The notes under the pieces are model-generated. The model searched no databases and was not told the origin of the DNA. It was given only the letters and a program-made list of their open reading frames with translations. A stretch of 64,000 nt of DNA from Gossypium raimondii (taxonomy: Eukaryota; Streptophyta; Magnoliopsida; Malvales; Malvaceae): NCBI RefSeq assembly GCF_025698545.1, contig NC_068577.1, positions 2,947,501 through 3,011,500 on the forward strand, in the 5' to 3' direction. A program made the position numbers and the translations under genes. This document shows positions 24,558 through 35,054 of the stretch, in pieces. How positions within the stretch are numbered: the stretch's first letter is position 1; each line of letters begins with the position of its first letter.

Positions 24558-25019
24558 TAAAAAAAAACTACCACTTTTCATAAACTTCCACAACTGCCCA
24601 TTCCTATTCTTTCCTTCTTTTCACAATATTTTTAAATTATTTTTCTCTTTCAAAATTTTAATATTTCATAACTATTTTCAATTTTAGTATAGATATTTTA
24701 AAATTTATGCACTATAAAAAAACTACTCATTTATTCCCAAAAAAAACTACCAATTTTTTTAAATAAAATATAAATTTTCACTTTTAATTAAGAAAAATAA
24801 AAATGTAAACGTTGAAATATGATGGAATTTGAGATTTAGTCTCTATATTTTAAAAGTTGAGTATTCAATCTTTCTACTTTTTCAATTTAAAAACTTTAAC
24901 CCATCATTATTGTCGTTTATAGTTTCCGTTAATTTTTGTCAACTTAACATGTTTAATTTCCATCAATCATATGTCACGTCACATAAGGGTAACCGAATCA
25001 ACGCGATAAATTGACAAAT
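24558..25019. other. AT-rich spacer, nothing recognised
   Basis: No homology-bearing frame, terminal repeat or RNA gene seen. Confidence 0.4.
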
Positions 25020-25280
25020 TCAAGGGTGAAGCCAAAACTCTTTTAGGGGGACTGAAATTGAATTACAAAATTTTAAGATATCAAAATATAATTTTATCAT
25101 GTACTAACTTATAATACTATTTTTTGAAGGGATTCAATATTTTTTTCATATTTAGGAGGCCAAAGTACAATTTTACCATAAATTAATTTATAATTTTACT
25201 ATTTCTAAATGGACTAAACTACAAAGTTTCATTTTTAGGGAAGCCATGGCCCTTGCGAGCCACCCTACCTTCGCCTCTAG
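25020..25280. repeat. dispersed repeat family with 'gggcgaagcc'-type end
   Basis: The text (an end with 'gtgaagccaaaactc', then 'gggggactgaaattga', then AT-rich 'ttataatttta' blocks, then 'ccttcgcctc') resembles 29760-29995, which ends 'cttcgcccctgcat'. A part of 60490-60690 is similar. It looks like copies of a non-autonomous element; the family is unassigned. Confidence 0.4.
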
Positions 25281-25649
25281 ACAAATTCTAGAGGAAAACA
25301 CTTATTATTTGAATGATTGGATTGAGGTTTTTAAAAAAAAAAAATAGTATGAGTTAAATCTTTAACCTTTTAATTATAAGATTAAATCTTAAAATTTGTG
25401 AAAATATAGGGACTAACAGCAAATTTTAACCAAATGTAAAAGAAGTGGGACTTATGGGCAATCTTGTATTTTGGAATATACCCAACTATTCATTTTGATT
25501 GGGTTGGGCCTAATTTATGCAAAGCCTTTATCTTTCAAAGATGGCCTAAAAGGCTGTTGAATCCAACCTCAAATTCAAACTTCTTGTCCACCTTGACCTT
25601 ACAATTTACATTCCAAGTTCATATGGCTACTGTTTTTGTTTTTGTTTTT

Positions 25650-26311
25650 GTTTTTAAATAGTTATTGTGTTGTACTGAACCGTTAATTACTATTAACGGT
25701 GTAATAGTAAATTGGTATGGCACGTTAAATCACCATTTCAAACAAAAATTTTAGTTTAATATATATAATTGATCCCATATTTTTTCGTTTTGAGCAATTT
25801 AAATTTTTTTCTTTTATCTTTTTTAACTTTTATTTTCCTTTATTTTCCATTTTCTTGATTGTCCCTCTGTTTTCTCTCTTATCCATTTCTTTTAACGTAG
25901 TTTTTTATGATTTTCATTTGTTAAAACTAGTCCTTATACTTTCATTTTTAAAACAATTTAATTTTTTCGAGTAAGGCGAGCTTGTAGACTAGTTTTAACA
26001 AATGGAAAACATAAAAAAAAACTATGTTAAAAGAAATGAAGAAGAGAGGAAAACAAAGGGAGAAGCAAAGAGAATAGAAAAAAAAGAACATAAAAGAAAA
26101 AAGTTTACTTAAAAAAAAATATAAGAACTAATTGTAGAACTTAACCTAAATGTTTTGTTTGAAATGATGATTTAACGTGCTACGTCAGCATACTATTACA
26201 CCGTTAACGACAGCTAACGTCTCAGTGACTAAAATGTTACAATACGATAACGTAAGTGACTAATCGTAACATTTCAAACAAAGTGACTATTTTAATAGTT
26301 TACCCTTTTTT
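25650..26311. mobile_element. long inverted-repeat element, left arm partly deleted
   Basis: The central palindrome is 'ttttcatttgttaaaactagt' (25913-25932 region) against 'actagttttaacaaatggaaa' (25990-26009 region), with a loop of about 55 bp. Outward, 'attaacggtgtaatagta' and 'cacgttaaatcaccatttcaaac' on the left mirror 'gtttgaaatgatgatttaacgtg' and 'tactattacaccgttaa' on the right. The right arm continues to 'ttttaatagtttaccc' at 26311, but the left arm lacks about 80 bp of this end. Flanks and target duplication are not resolved. Confidence 0.65.
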
Positions 26312-26634
26312 GTGTAAAAATTAACCCATCTACATAATCATATTTAACTACTAATGTTTAGCGAATTCTCTGCAAACAGTTGCAATCCCTCATTTTTGTC
26401 GAAAGTCATATGATGCGATCAGCTTCTATGTTTTTTTTTTTAGGAATATGGATAAATTCCCATTGAATCATTTCCAACAAAATCTGTTGAATATGGTTAA
26501 TAAGTGCTGAATGAGAAGACCTTGAGAATGTTTCTTTAATGAACTGAATAACATTCATTTTGTCTATTTAAATTAACACTTTGTCCCATTGCCCTTAAAT
26601 TTAAAAGATTTAAATATCAGCATCAAATTATTTA

Positions 26635-27630
26635 GGTTTAAGGGTGTCAAAAGCCCTTAAATTTTTTCAAAAAAAAATTAAGCTCATTCTTTTCTTTTAA
26701 TCAATTGAACACTTGAATTTTTAAAATGTATAAAACTTCTTCCAAAAAAACAATTAAGCCCTTGCTCTTTTTTTCACTCAATTGGGTATTTAAACTTTCA
26801 AAATGTATCAAAAGACTCTCAAAATTTTCCAAAAAGCAATTAAACCCCTACTCTTATTAAAAATAGAAAAAATTATAAATAATAATAAATAATAAAATTT
26901 AGAAAATTTATTAAATTTTAATAAGAATATAAAATATTTTAAATTTATTAAAATTAAAATTTTTATAAAATCGTAAAAATAAAAATTGTAAAATTTTATA
27001 AAAATATAAAAATTAATGACCCTAGTTTTCTTTTTTCAATTAAAGTAATCACATGTCGTAACACAACGTGACATGTGACAAAAATGATAAAAAAAATAAA
27101 ATCAATAAAAGTTATAGAAAAATTATAAAATGCTTATTTTGGTGCAATAATTTTTATAACAAAATTTTACTGAATTTATATTTCTTTACATTTTGTATAA
27201 TTTTCTTACGACTTTATAAAATTTTATATTTTTTATATTTCTATTATTTTTTACGATTTTTATAAAATTTTACAGTATATTATATTTTTTACAATTTTAT
27301 AATTTTTCTAATTTTTAATATTTGAATTTTTATTAAAATTCAATAATATTTATAGCTTTTATTGATTTTAATTTTTATATTTTTTCTAATTTTAATAAAA
27401 TAGGGCTTAATTGCTTTTTTTGAAAAAGTTTGAGGGTCTTTTTTATGCATTTTAAAAGTTCAAATACCCAATTGAATGCAAAAAAAGGGGCCTAATTGCT
27501 TTTTTTGAAAAGGTTTGAGGGCTTTTTTGATACATTTTGAAAGTTCAAGTATCCAAATGAGTGCAAAAAAAAAACAGGGGCTTAATTGTATTTTTTCAAA
27601 AAATTTGAGGGCTTTTTGCACCCTTAAGCC
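26635..27630. mobile_element. Mutator-like non-autonomous element with long terminal inverted repeats
   Basis: The left end GGTTTAAGGGTG mirrors the right end CACCCTTAAGCC, and the inverted similarity continues for more than 200 bp ('ttttgaaaaaatacaattaag' type blocks). The flanks are AATTATTTA (26626-26634) and AATTATATA (27631-27639), a 9-bp target duplication with one mismatch, the size expected for Mutator-like elements. The 996-bp element has an extremely AT-rich centre and no transposase frame. Each arm also repeats internally a unit of about 80-90 bp ending in 'gggctttttga'. Confidence 0.72.
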
Positions 27631-27639
27631 AATTATATA

Positions 27640-29759
27640 TATATATTATTTGTAATTGTCATAAGAATACTTAAAAATTCATATTTATGTTTTTTTATCA
27701 ATTTTTATTATAATGTAATTTAAAATTTTTGTCTAAACTTATTTTTCGAGTTTATATTTTTATTCAAATTCTCTCGTTTTTCAATGAACCTTCCAACTTA
27801 AACACATAAATTCAACCATGATTTTCTACTTGAAGTTCCAAAGTAGTTAAAATGATAAAAACGTTTGCTTAGTTTTTGGTTGTGGTTGGGAATACACAAG
27901 GATTATTGTTTTTGCTTTACGAAGAAAGAAGGTTTATCCTCTTATAATAATCATACAAATGTTTTGGTATGATTGTTTCCATTCCATGGGCTTATTTTTT
28001 ACTCAATGACTCTGCCTTAGAGTAACTTCAAAGCTTCACATTTCTTCTCCAAAAGCATGGATAGACCTGATCGGGGCGAACCACCGGCTTAAAAAATAAA
28101 AAAATATAAATTTGAAAAATAAATTTAGACAAAAAATAAGATTTATTCTCTAAATGAATCAAACTCCGAGTAAGATTTTTTTTATCCGGCCCAAATCACA
28201 TATTTATATTTTCCATGGAACCCAAATTAAAAAAAAAACATAAAAAAGTAATTATATATATATTATTATATTTATGTTAATTTGGATACATATATCTACA
28301 ACTGTATGCTTGCTTGCTATTTTTGAGTTGCTGCCATGGGTTATGTTTGCAGTAGTAAAATTTTCCTTGGATTGCTTATGTCGGAGAAGGCAATAGTAAA
28401 TTTCCATGGATTCCTCATTTTAATTTCAAATTTTTACTATATTTTTTAAATTCTGTTCCTATAGTTATGGAAGCTGTAAATAATTTGTTATGTTAATAAA
28501 ATATTCATGTAAGTTGTAGCTTTTAAAAAAATAATCTAAATTTTTTTTAAAACAGGCTAATCGAATAAAGTTTGAGTTTAGTATTTTGAATCTACGTCGA
28601 GCTTAAATAGAATTTTAAGCCTATTTTTGGATCAAATTCAAACCTAAAAAGCGGACCTAAAATTCTGCATCTGTCCAACCAGAACTAGACTTGTCCATGG
28701 GCCTAAAAATCAGGCCTAGAATTGCTAGGCCTGAGCTTGACCTGCTCGAATTAATTTTTTATATAAAAATTTTAAAATATATAATACATAAAAATATACT
28801 AAAAACATAACAAATTGAAAATAAATTTTAAAATATTAAGATAAATGTAACTTAACAAGCAAATACCTCTAAAATAGTAACAAAATTAACAATAAAATAA
28901 GAGTTATATAATATCCAAACAATAATAATAATAAAATAGTAACAAAACAGTAAGAAAATAATAATCTTTTTTGTTGTTATTTTTCTAATTCAACTATGAT
29001 AAAGTCCGAGCCAAATAAACTTTACTCGAGACTTAACGAACCTTATTTTTTAACTAAATATATTTTTCGAGCTGGACTGGATGGTTGGGTCCATGGCGGG
29101 TGTAGCCAGAACCCAAAGACAGGGCAATGATTAAATTATTATAGAAAGGTACAAACTAGCCTGTAAAGTGATAAAAGTTCGTATATTTTGGGGGGAGGTA
29201 CAAAGCCTGGAAGCTCCATCAATTATTCATGCTTTAAGTGTGGTATATGCAAAGCAAAACTCATAATTTTTAAATTTATAATTCCAAATAGTTGTACAAA
29301 GCTTTGGTACTGTCCTTTTTTTCCCCCTTAAATATTAGATTGTTGATCAGCAGACACGTACTAACGCCAACTAACTCATATTTTAAATTGTCTGTTGCTT
29401 GAATTAATGTAATAAATCATTTAAAAAAGGAAAAAGAAAACTTGAAACATTTATTTAAAAAGATTCAACTTTTAATTCAAGCAGAACATCAAAATCTACC
29501 GACAATAACTGTAAGTAGTGGTTCATGTTTTGACCATGCTTTAATTATTATTATTATTATTATTTCAAATATTGACTAATATTATAAGCTAAGTGTAACG
29601 GCTTTTAAGTTAGACAAATAAAGGAGGAAGGAATCCGTCCACGTCCAATTTTGCCCCATGTCATGTCAAATTCTAATAATTACCGACTTCAAGTTATTAA
29701 ACTAGTTTTAATCTAATTCAAAAAAAGATTTTATGAAATAGAGATATCATATTATTACG
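27640..29759. other. AT-rich intergenic sequence with repeat fragments
   Basis: No gene seen. 28057-28745 has imperfect inverted ends ('gcatggatagacctgatc' and 'gaactagacttgtccatgg') and may be another dispersed element. TTA/ATT microsatellites lie near 28925 and 29550-29571. Confidence 0.35.
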
Positions 29760-29995
29760 GACGAAATTAGGGGTTGGTAGGAGCTTTAATCCCCCTAAAA
29801 TAGAATATTTTTTATTTAAACTCTTTGAATATTTTAAAATTTTAAATTAAAAAAAGTAAAATTATATTTTGTCACCTAAAAATGATAAAAATTTGATTTA
29901 ATCCTTTAAAAATTATAAAGATGGAGGCTATTAAAATGATGAAATTGTATTTAATTTCGGCCCCTCTAAAAAAAATTCTGACTTCGCCCCTGCAT
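29760..29995. repeat. second copy of the 'cgaagcc' dispersed repeat family
   Basis: It ends 'gacttcgcccctgca' and has the same AT-rich middle and 'ggcccctctaaaa' block as the copy at 25020-25280, in the opposite sense. No coding capacity. Confidence 0.4.
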
Positions 29996-30054
29996 ATTAA
30001 TTTTAGCATTCTTTTTCCATGTCACTGACACATCTTTTTGATAATTTTTCAAAC

Positions 30055-30220
30055 CTGAACCCTTAATCTTGGACCCTAAATCTTGAATCCTGAGTCAAAT
30101 GTTTAAGGTTCAGGGTCCATGGTCTATGATCCAAGATGTAAGATATAGAATTTTAGGGTCCAGGGTTTAAAATTTTAGATTTAAGATCCAAAGTTTAAGA
30201 TTTAAAATCTTGGGTCAGGT
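30055..30220. repeat. degenerate CCCTAAA/TTTAGGG-like tandem text
   Basis: Variants such as 'accctaaatcttgaatcc', 'ttagggtccagggttt' and 'aagatccaaagtttaag' follow one another with a period near 12-20. It resembles degraded telomere-type or low-complexity satellite text but has no perfect heptamer run. Confidence 0.3.
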
Positions 30221-31690
30221 TGAAATTTAAATTAAGTCTAATGCCGGTAACTGATATTTAAAAAAAAAACTTATTCGATATTTGAAAATTTTGAGTTAAA
30301 ACATTAATTAAAAAATTAGGAGTTAAAAGCAAAAATATAGAAGACCTACTTCGATTTTTTTGGGTTGATGTTGACAATAATTCAACAATAAATGAAAAAA
30401 CAGCTAGGGCAGCAATATTTGGTGCTAAAATTTGAGCATTCATGGTAAAGCTTTGAGGTGAGGGCGGCGCTGCCTATCTCAGCACCACATATTTGCTTAT
30501 ATGAATTAATGAATTTAATTATTTATAAGTCCTTTTTTAACTTTTAAATAAGAGAATAATTCGTTTCAGCGTATTTGAATCTATTAAAAATAATATTAAT
30601 ATTAACTGAATTAAGACTCGATTAACTTAATAAAATATATTTTAATTTGTCATGATGTTGTTTATTTAAATACTTCAATATATTAATTTAATTATATGAA
30701 AAGTGGTAATTAAAGGGGATGGCTGGTATCGTGGAAATTCAATTTTGGTATAAGCTAGGTTAGTTGGCCTACTTTGTTTTGTTTTCGTTTTGTCTCACTC
30801 TTAAAGCCCTCGTCAAAAGGGAAGCATTTCAGTTCATACATGAAAAATAAAATGGAAATTAGACTCGTGAATTAAGTCTGAATTAAACCAATCATTTTAA
30901 ATTTTAATAATTTAGATTAATTAGTCTTGGACGAGTAGTGGACCTTGAAGTACTAGTTTTGCATCTCTCTGATTAGATTGACTTATATTAGGATTAATTG
31001 TTAATGATTAATCGAGTTTGATAAATTCACCCTCTAAAGCAAGAAGTTCTAATCTTGAGGGGATAATATCAATCACTTGATGCCCATCCAAGCGATCTGT
31101 TATGGTTATTTCGTACCATTTATTCTTTTTATATGATTTTATTCACTATATTTATTTGCGTAGTATTATAAATTATATTATTATTTCTGCCATCGATTAT
31201 GAAATATTATTGAGTAATCATATTAGATTCCCGTCATTTTAGGTCCTTTCAAAGCATGGATGAAGCCAATGGGATAGGTAGCTCATTTGCGTCTTGCTAA
31301 AAATAGATAAATTCCATATTTAATTCTCCATAAAATTTATAATTTAATTAAATCCCATTCAACATGAAAATTTAGCTTCCAAAGATTTTTTTTTTAATTT
31401 TTGTTGACATTTCATAATCACATTGAATCAGATCGATCCTTCGAAATTGAATTTAAATTAATCAATTCAAGAAAAAATTAAAAGCTTCGCCAATACAAAA
31501 CAATACAATTAAAAGTATATAATAAATATACATAACAAATACAAATATTTATCCGATTAACTACAATATAGAATCCAACTAATATAATATACAATATATG
31601 AAACATCGAAATAATCCAAAAAAAGGGAATAAAACTTACAAAGGCAAAGATGTGTATGAAGTGAATTATGTGTGAGAGAATATGTTCTAA
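30221..31690. other. intergenic, nothing recognised
   Basis: Short chance frames only; no conserved protein, RNA gene or clear element end. Confidence 0.4.
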
Positions 31691-31879
31691 GGTGTGTTTG
31701 GTATTGCTACTAAGAAGTACTTCTGAGATAAAAATATTCCTAAACAAATTATTTTTTGAAAAAAAAGTACTTCTCCAAAATTAAAAAGTGGCTCAAAAGC
31801 ACTTTTTTGATAAGCCGAAAATCTTAATTTCTTCCTAAAAGAAAAAAATTAGCGTTGAGGAATATTACTAAACTAACCC
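31691..31879. mobile_element. Tourist-like MITE (PIF/Harbinger type)
   Basis: A 189-bp segment between two TAA trinucleotides (31688-31690 and 31880-31882). The left end GGTGTGTTTGGTATTGCT is imperfectly mirrored by the right end AATATTACTAAACTAACCC, and inner blocks are rich in paired 'agtacttctc'/'aaaagcactttt'. TWA target sites and GG-GTGTTTGG ends are typical of this group. Confidence 0.5.
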
Positions 31880-32579
31880 TAAATCCATGTAAGAGGTTAA
31901 AGAAAGAGTTCACATGTATTGTAGGTTAAATTTGAGTTGGCGACATTAACATCACTGTCATGGAAACAGTATTATAGTTTAGTCAAAGATACTACGAAGC
32001 AGGGACCTGAATAAGAGGCATGCATTCCTCTGTGTCCCTGGTTTTTTTTTTTTTTGGGTTAATTGGGGTTTTGTCTTTTCTTTCTTTCTTTTTATTTTTA
32101 AATAAAATTAACAACTTGATATATACAATAATAAATATAATATGCATCCCATGTTCTTATTTTTCATTTTTTTAAAAAAAATTAGGTGGATGGATTCATT
32201 GAATTGTAAAGGTAGGCACGAAGGTGTAAAGGAGATTTATCATATCTGAGTTTCCGCAGCTGACTATTTCAGCACTGAGTTTGTGTAAGTGGTCTTAAAA
32301 TAAATATATTTGCTAAATTTTCTTTTTCTTTTTTTATAAACTAATTAACATTAGAATTATTTTTTTTATTATGCCCACGCCATTAGTGTTGTTTTAATAT
32401 TTTTTTAATAATTTTTTATATTGTTGAATCTTTATCTTGATTGATGTGAATATTGTCGTTAATGTAAAAAAACGTGGGTTTCAGTAAGTTAAGTTGTATT
32501 ATCTTTTTATTTATATGTAATTCTAGGCATTGTAAAAAAAAAAAACTAAAAGAAGGTGGGTAGAAAAACTTATTAGACA
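31880..32579. other. intergenic, nothing recognised
   Basis: Contains a poly-T run near 32041-32055 and AT-rich text; no gene seen. Confidence 0.4.
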
Positions 32580-32606
32580 CTGGGATCGATGGTATTTAAT
32601 AAGTGC

Positions 32607-32679
32607 TACCTACTATCGGATTTGAACCAATGACTCTCGTCGTATGAAAGCAATACTCTAACCGCTGAGTTAAGTAGGT
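32607..32679 (-). tRNA. trnM-CAU: plastid-type tRNA-Met (CAU), nuclear copy
   Basis: 73 nt on the minus strand, starting ACCTACTTAACTCAG. The anticodon loop contains CAT in 'TTTCATACG', followed by the T arm GGTTCAAATCC and the closing acceptor strand TAGTAGGTA. It matches the plastid elongator tRNA-Met in overall sequence. It sits in a plastid insert, so it is most likely a non-functional passenger. One clue to decay is the weakened anticodon-stem region ('GACGAGAG' where I expect a GC-richer variable region). Confidence 0.8.
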
Positions 32680-32821
32680 CATTTATTATCATAAGGAATC
32701 ATAAAGAGAGAAAAGGGACTTATTACATCGATGGATTATAAATCTAATGTTACTTCTAAGCAATACCAATCAAACCGACCAAAAGGGTATGACTATGATG
32801 TTGGATCCTGTAATATTCACC

Positions 32822-32850
32822 TTGACAAGAAATTATCTACATAATATGAT
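32822..32850 (+). promoter_or_regulatory. plastid sigma-70-type promoter of trnV inside the insert
   Basis: TTGACA at 32822-32827 and TATGAT at 32845-32850 are separated by exactly 17 bp, with trnV starting at 32872. This is a consensus bacterial-type (PEP) promoter. It has no expected function in the nucleus. Confidence 0.6.
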
Positions 32851-32871
32851 AAAATATGAATCACAAACACA

Positions 32872-32909
32872 AGGGATATAGCTCAGTTGGTAGAGCACCT
32901 TGTTTACAT
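32872..32909 (+). pseudogene. trnV-UAC: plastid trnV-UAC 5' exon fragment
   Basis: It starts AGGGATATAGCTCAGTTGG, has the D arm, and ends in the anticodon loop 'TTTACAT' just before a group II intron-like start GTGTG. The 3' exon is not found nearby. It appears one base shorter in the D loop than the plastid gene I recall. A fragment without function. Confidence 0.7.
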
Positions 32910-32950
32910 GTGTGCCAATGTATAAGTTCGAATCGAGTTGACTTTTACAA

Positions 32951-34690
32951 TTTGAATAACAGATTGGTATAAATACCCTTTTGGTCTTTGTCAAGTTTGA
33001 AAATGAACAAATTGATCTTTTTCTCAAAAAAAATTACAAAAAAAATTTAAAATATTTATAAAGATTAAAAAAATTCTAAAAAAATATAAAAAAGGTAAAA
33101 AATAAAAATTTTTGTAGAATAATAAATTTGGGAACTTAAATAAGTTAATTAATTATTCGATTTTATTATACTAAAGTATTATTATTATTATTATTATTAT
33201 TTTGCTTTGAATTTTTTTAAAAATATATATAGTTTCAATTTTATGTGCTCCAACATTATATTGTAACAATATTTTAATTTGACATGTTTAATTTTTTAAT
33301 TTAACTCGAACATTTTACTCAATTAAAAAAAATCAAATCAAGTTAAGATGATAAAATAGGACTTGTCAACTTGATTAACTCGAAATTTTTTCACTCGATT
33401 CAATCGAGCGCTCACACCTAAAGAAGGATAATATGTTTCAGTGCACTCAAAAGCAACAATACACTTATCAATCGAGCTAAGACTCAATTGGCTGTTGTTG
33501 TAATATTTATACCGGTTGAAGTCAATTCATTTTGGATTCAAAGTTTAATCGTTATGTTTAAAATTTATGAATTGTTATAATATTTTTAATTTTTAAGATA
33601 AATGATGTTATGTCAACATGAAATTTGTTAAACTGTGGAGTTAATGTTTTAATAAATAAAATTATTTTGAAAAATATAAATATTTTAAAAGTTTTAAACA
33701 AAACCTGTCAGTAAATAAATGTAAACAAGTAGATGTTCCCAAATAAAATCTCTAATTTTAAAAATTGTTGGAGGAGAAAATTGTGGTTAAAAACTTTATC
33801 CCCATTTTGTGGTAAAAGTAAAAATAAAATAAAATACTAAACTCAATTGCTGTTACATAAGAAAGCATCTTTTATTGTTTAGAATGATTAAAATAAAAAA
33901 TACAAATTGGGTGATCCCAAGGAAAAAATAGTACTCTCTTTATCTTCAATAAAATATTTGAAGTGAGATCCAACTTTAATATTTAATTTATCAATTGAAA
34001 CTTGAAATGGAATCAAAGAGAAGAGTTGGATTATGCATAAAATCTATAAAAGGACTGAAACTGAAAAAATAAAGGGATTAAATTTTGAAAATTTGAAAAG
34101 TATATAGGTACCAAAGTGAGCTTAAACCCCAAAACAAATTGGGTTGGGCAAAAGTGTTTGACTTGAGGGAAACAAAGGACGTCAGAAATACCAACTACTT
34201 GCCTAAATGAAGCCAATGGTGGAGTCCCCCACATGAACTCATCACCAGTAATGTAACTTCCCCCCTTAAACCCTTACAGTGACACTGATTCACCTAAAAT
34301 TTGCCAACAAAAATAAACAAACAAAAGCATGTGAAACCCCTCAAGACAATGAAATTAAAGGAAGATCAATGATAGGGGGCAGTGCAGTATTTTTCTTTAA
34401 AGCGTTGCTTAGCTGGCTTTGGAGGGCTGGCCGGAGTTCAGACAAAAAAAAAGGGTACCGGCGCCCTACCTGGCTCTGTTTTCTGATTAAAATCACGGAG
34501 CCACCAGTTTAAACTTTACCACTGGTTCATGGCTGTTAATCTGTTATTAAGCTTCTTTTTACCTTAATTAAATGAAAAATGCCAACCAATTAAGTTTTTG
34601 ACCGGCCTCCCTCCCTATTATCTTTCCAGAATTATTGATTAAGATTAGTACTTTTTTTATTTATTTACTACAATTTTTTAAAAACATTTC
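32951..34690. other. AT-rich intergenic region, partly upstream of the LRR receptor gene
   Basis: No gene seen. It contains an (ATT) microsatellite near 33178-33201. The part beyond about 34250 is the likely promoter of the gene that starts at 35055. Confidence 0.4.
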
Positions 34691-35054
34691 ATGCTTTCTT
34701 TTCTCTCTCTCTTACTCCCCTTTTGTCAACTGAAGAAACTGAAGGATTTAGAGAGAGAGAGAAAAACGTAGGTAGAGAGAGAAAAGAGGGTCAGCCAAGA
34801 AGAAGAAGAGACGTTGATACAGATTGGGTTACCAACAGTTTTGAAGAAAAAAAAAAAAGAGCTTTGGTGCATCAAGGTAAGAGCTTTTTTTGGGGGGGAA
34901 AAATTTCCTTTTTCGGGTTTGAGTCTTCAACAAAAGGGAAGAAAGTGGCTATTTTTTTCTCTCTTCTAAAGTGGGTTTTTTTCTTTTTTAATGTCAAATT
35001 TTCGTTACATGTAAATGATAAGGTTTATATGATTGGGGTTAGACTCCATGAGCC
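34691..35054 (+). promoter_or_regulatory. CT-rich patch and GA-rich 5' leader of the LRR receptor gene
   Basis: A pyrimidine patch 'ttctctctctctta' at about 34700 is followed by (GA)n-rich text at 34748-34790 and then the start codon at 35055. Pyrimidine patches near the start site and GA-rich leaders are common in plant genes. There is an open frame from 34723 to 35076, but it overlaps the real start out of frame and has no recognisable protein. The leader has several ATGs, for example at 35030 and 35048. Confidence 0.4.

Larger units (their letters stand above)
32580..32950. other. nuclear insertion of plastid DNA (NUPT), trnM-trnV region
   Basis: A plastid trnM-CAU on the minus strand and the 5' exon of plastid trnV-UAC on the plus strand lie head to head about 190 bp apart. 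This is the arrangement of the ndhC-trnV-trnM-atpE region of plant plastid genomes. The spacer keeps a plastid promoter in front of trnV. After the trnV 5' exon the sequence starts like the group II intron (GTGTGCC) and is lost within about 40 bp. Both tRNA parts carry several changes from what I recall of the plastid genes, so the insertion is not very recent. The ends are approximate. Confidence 0.85.

Noticed and set aside
28057..28745. Inverted-repeat DNA element with 'gtccatgg' ends
   Set aside because: Only about 13 bases at each end pair, with mismatches, and no target duplication; kept only as a note under the intergenic entry.
30055..30220. Interstitial telomere repeat
   Set aside because: No run of perfect TTTAGGG units; only degenerate low-complexity similarity.
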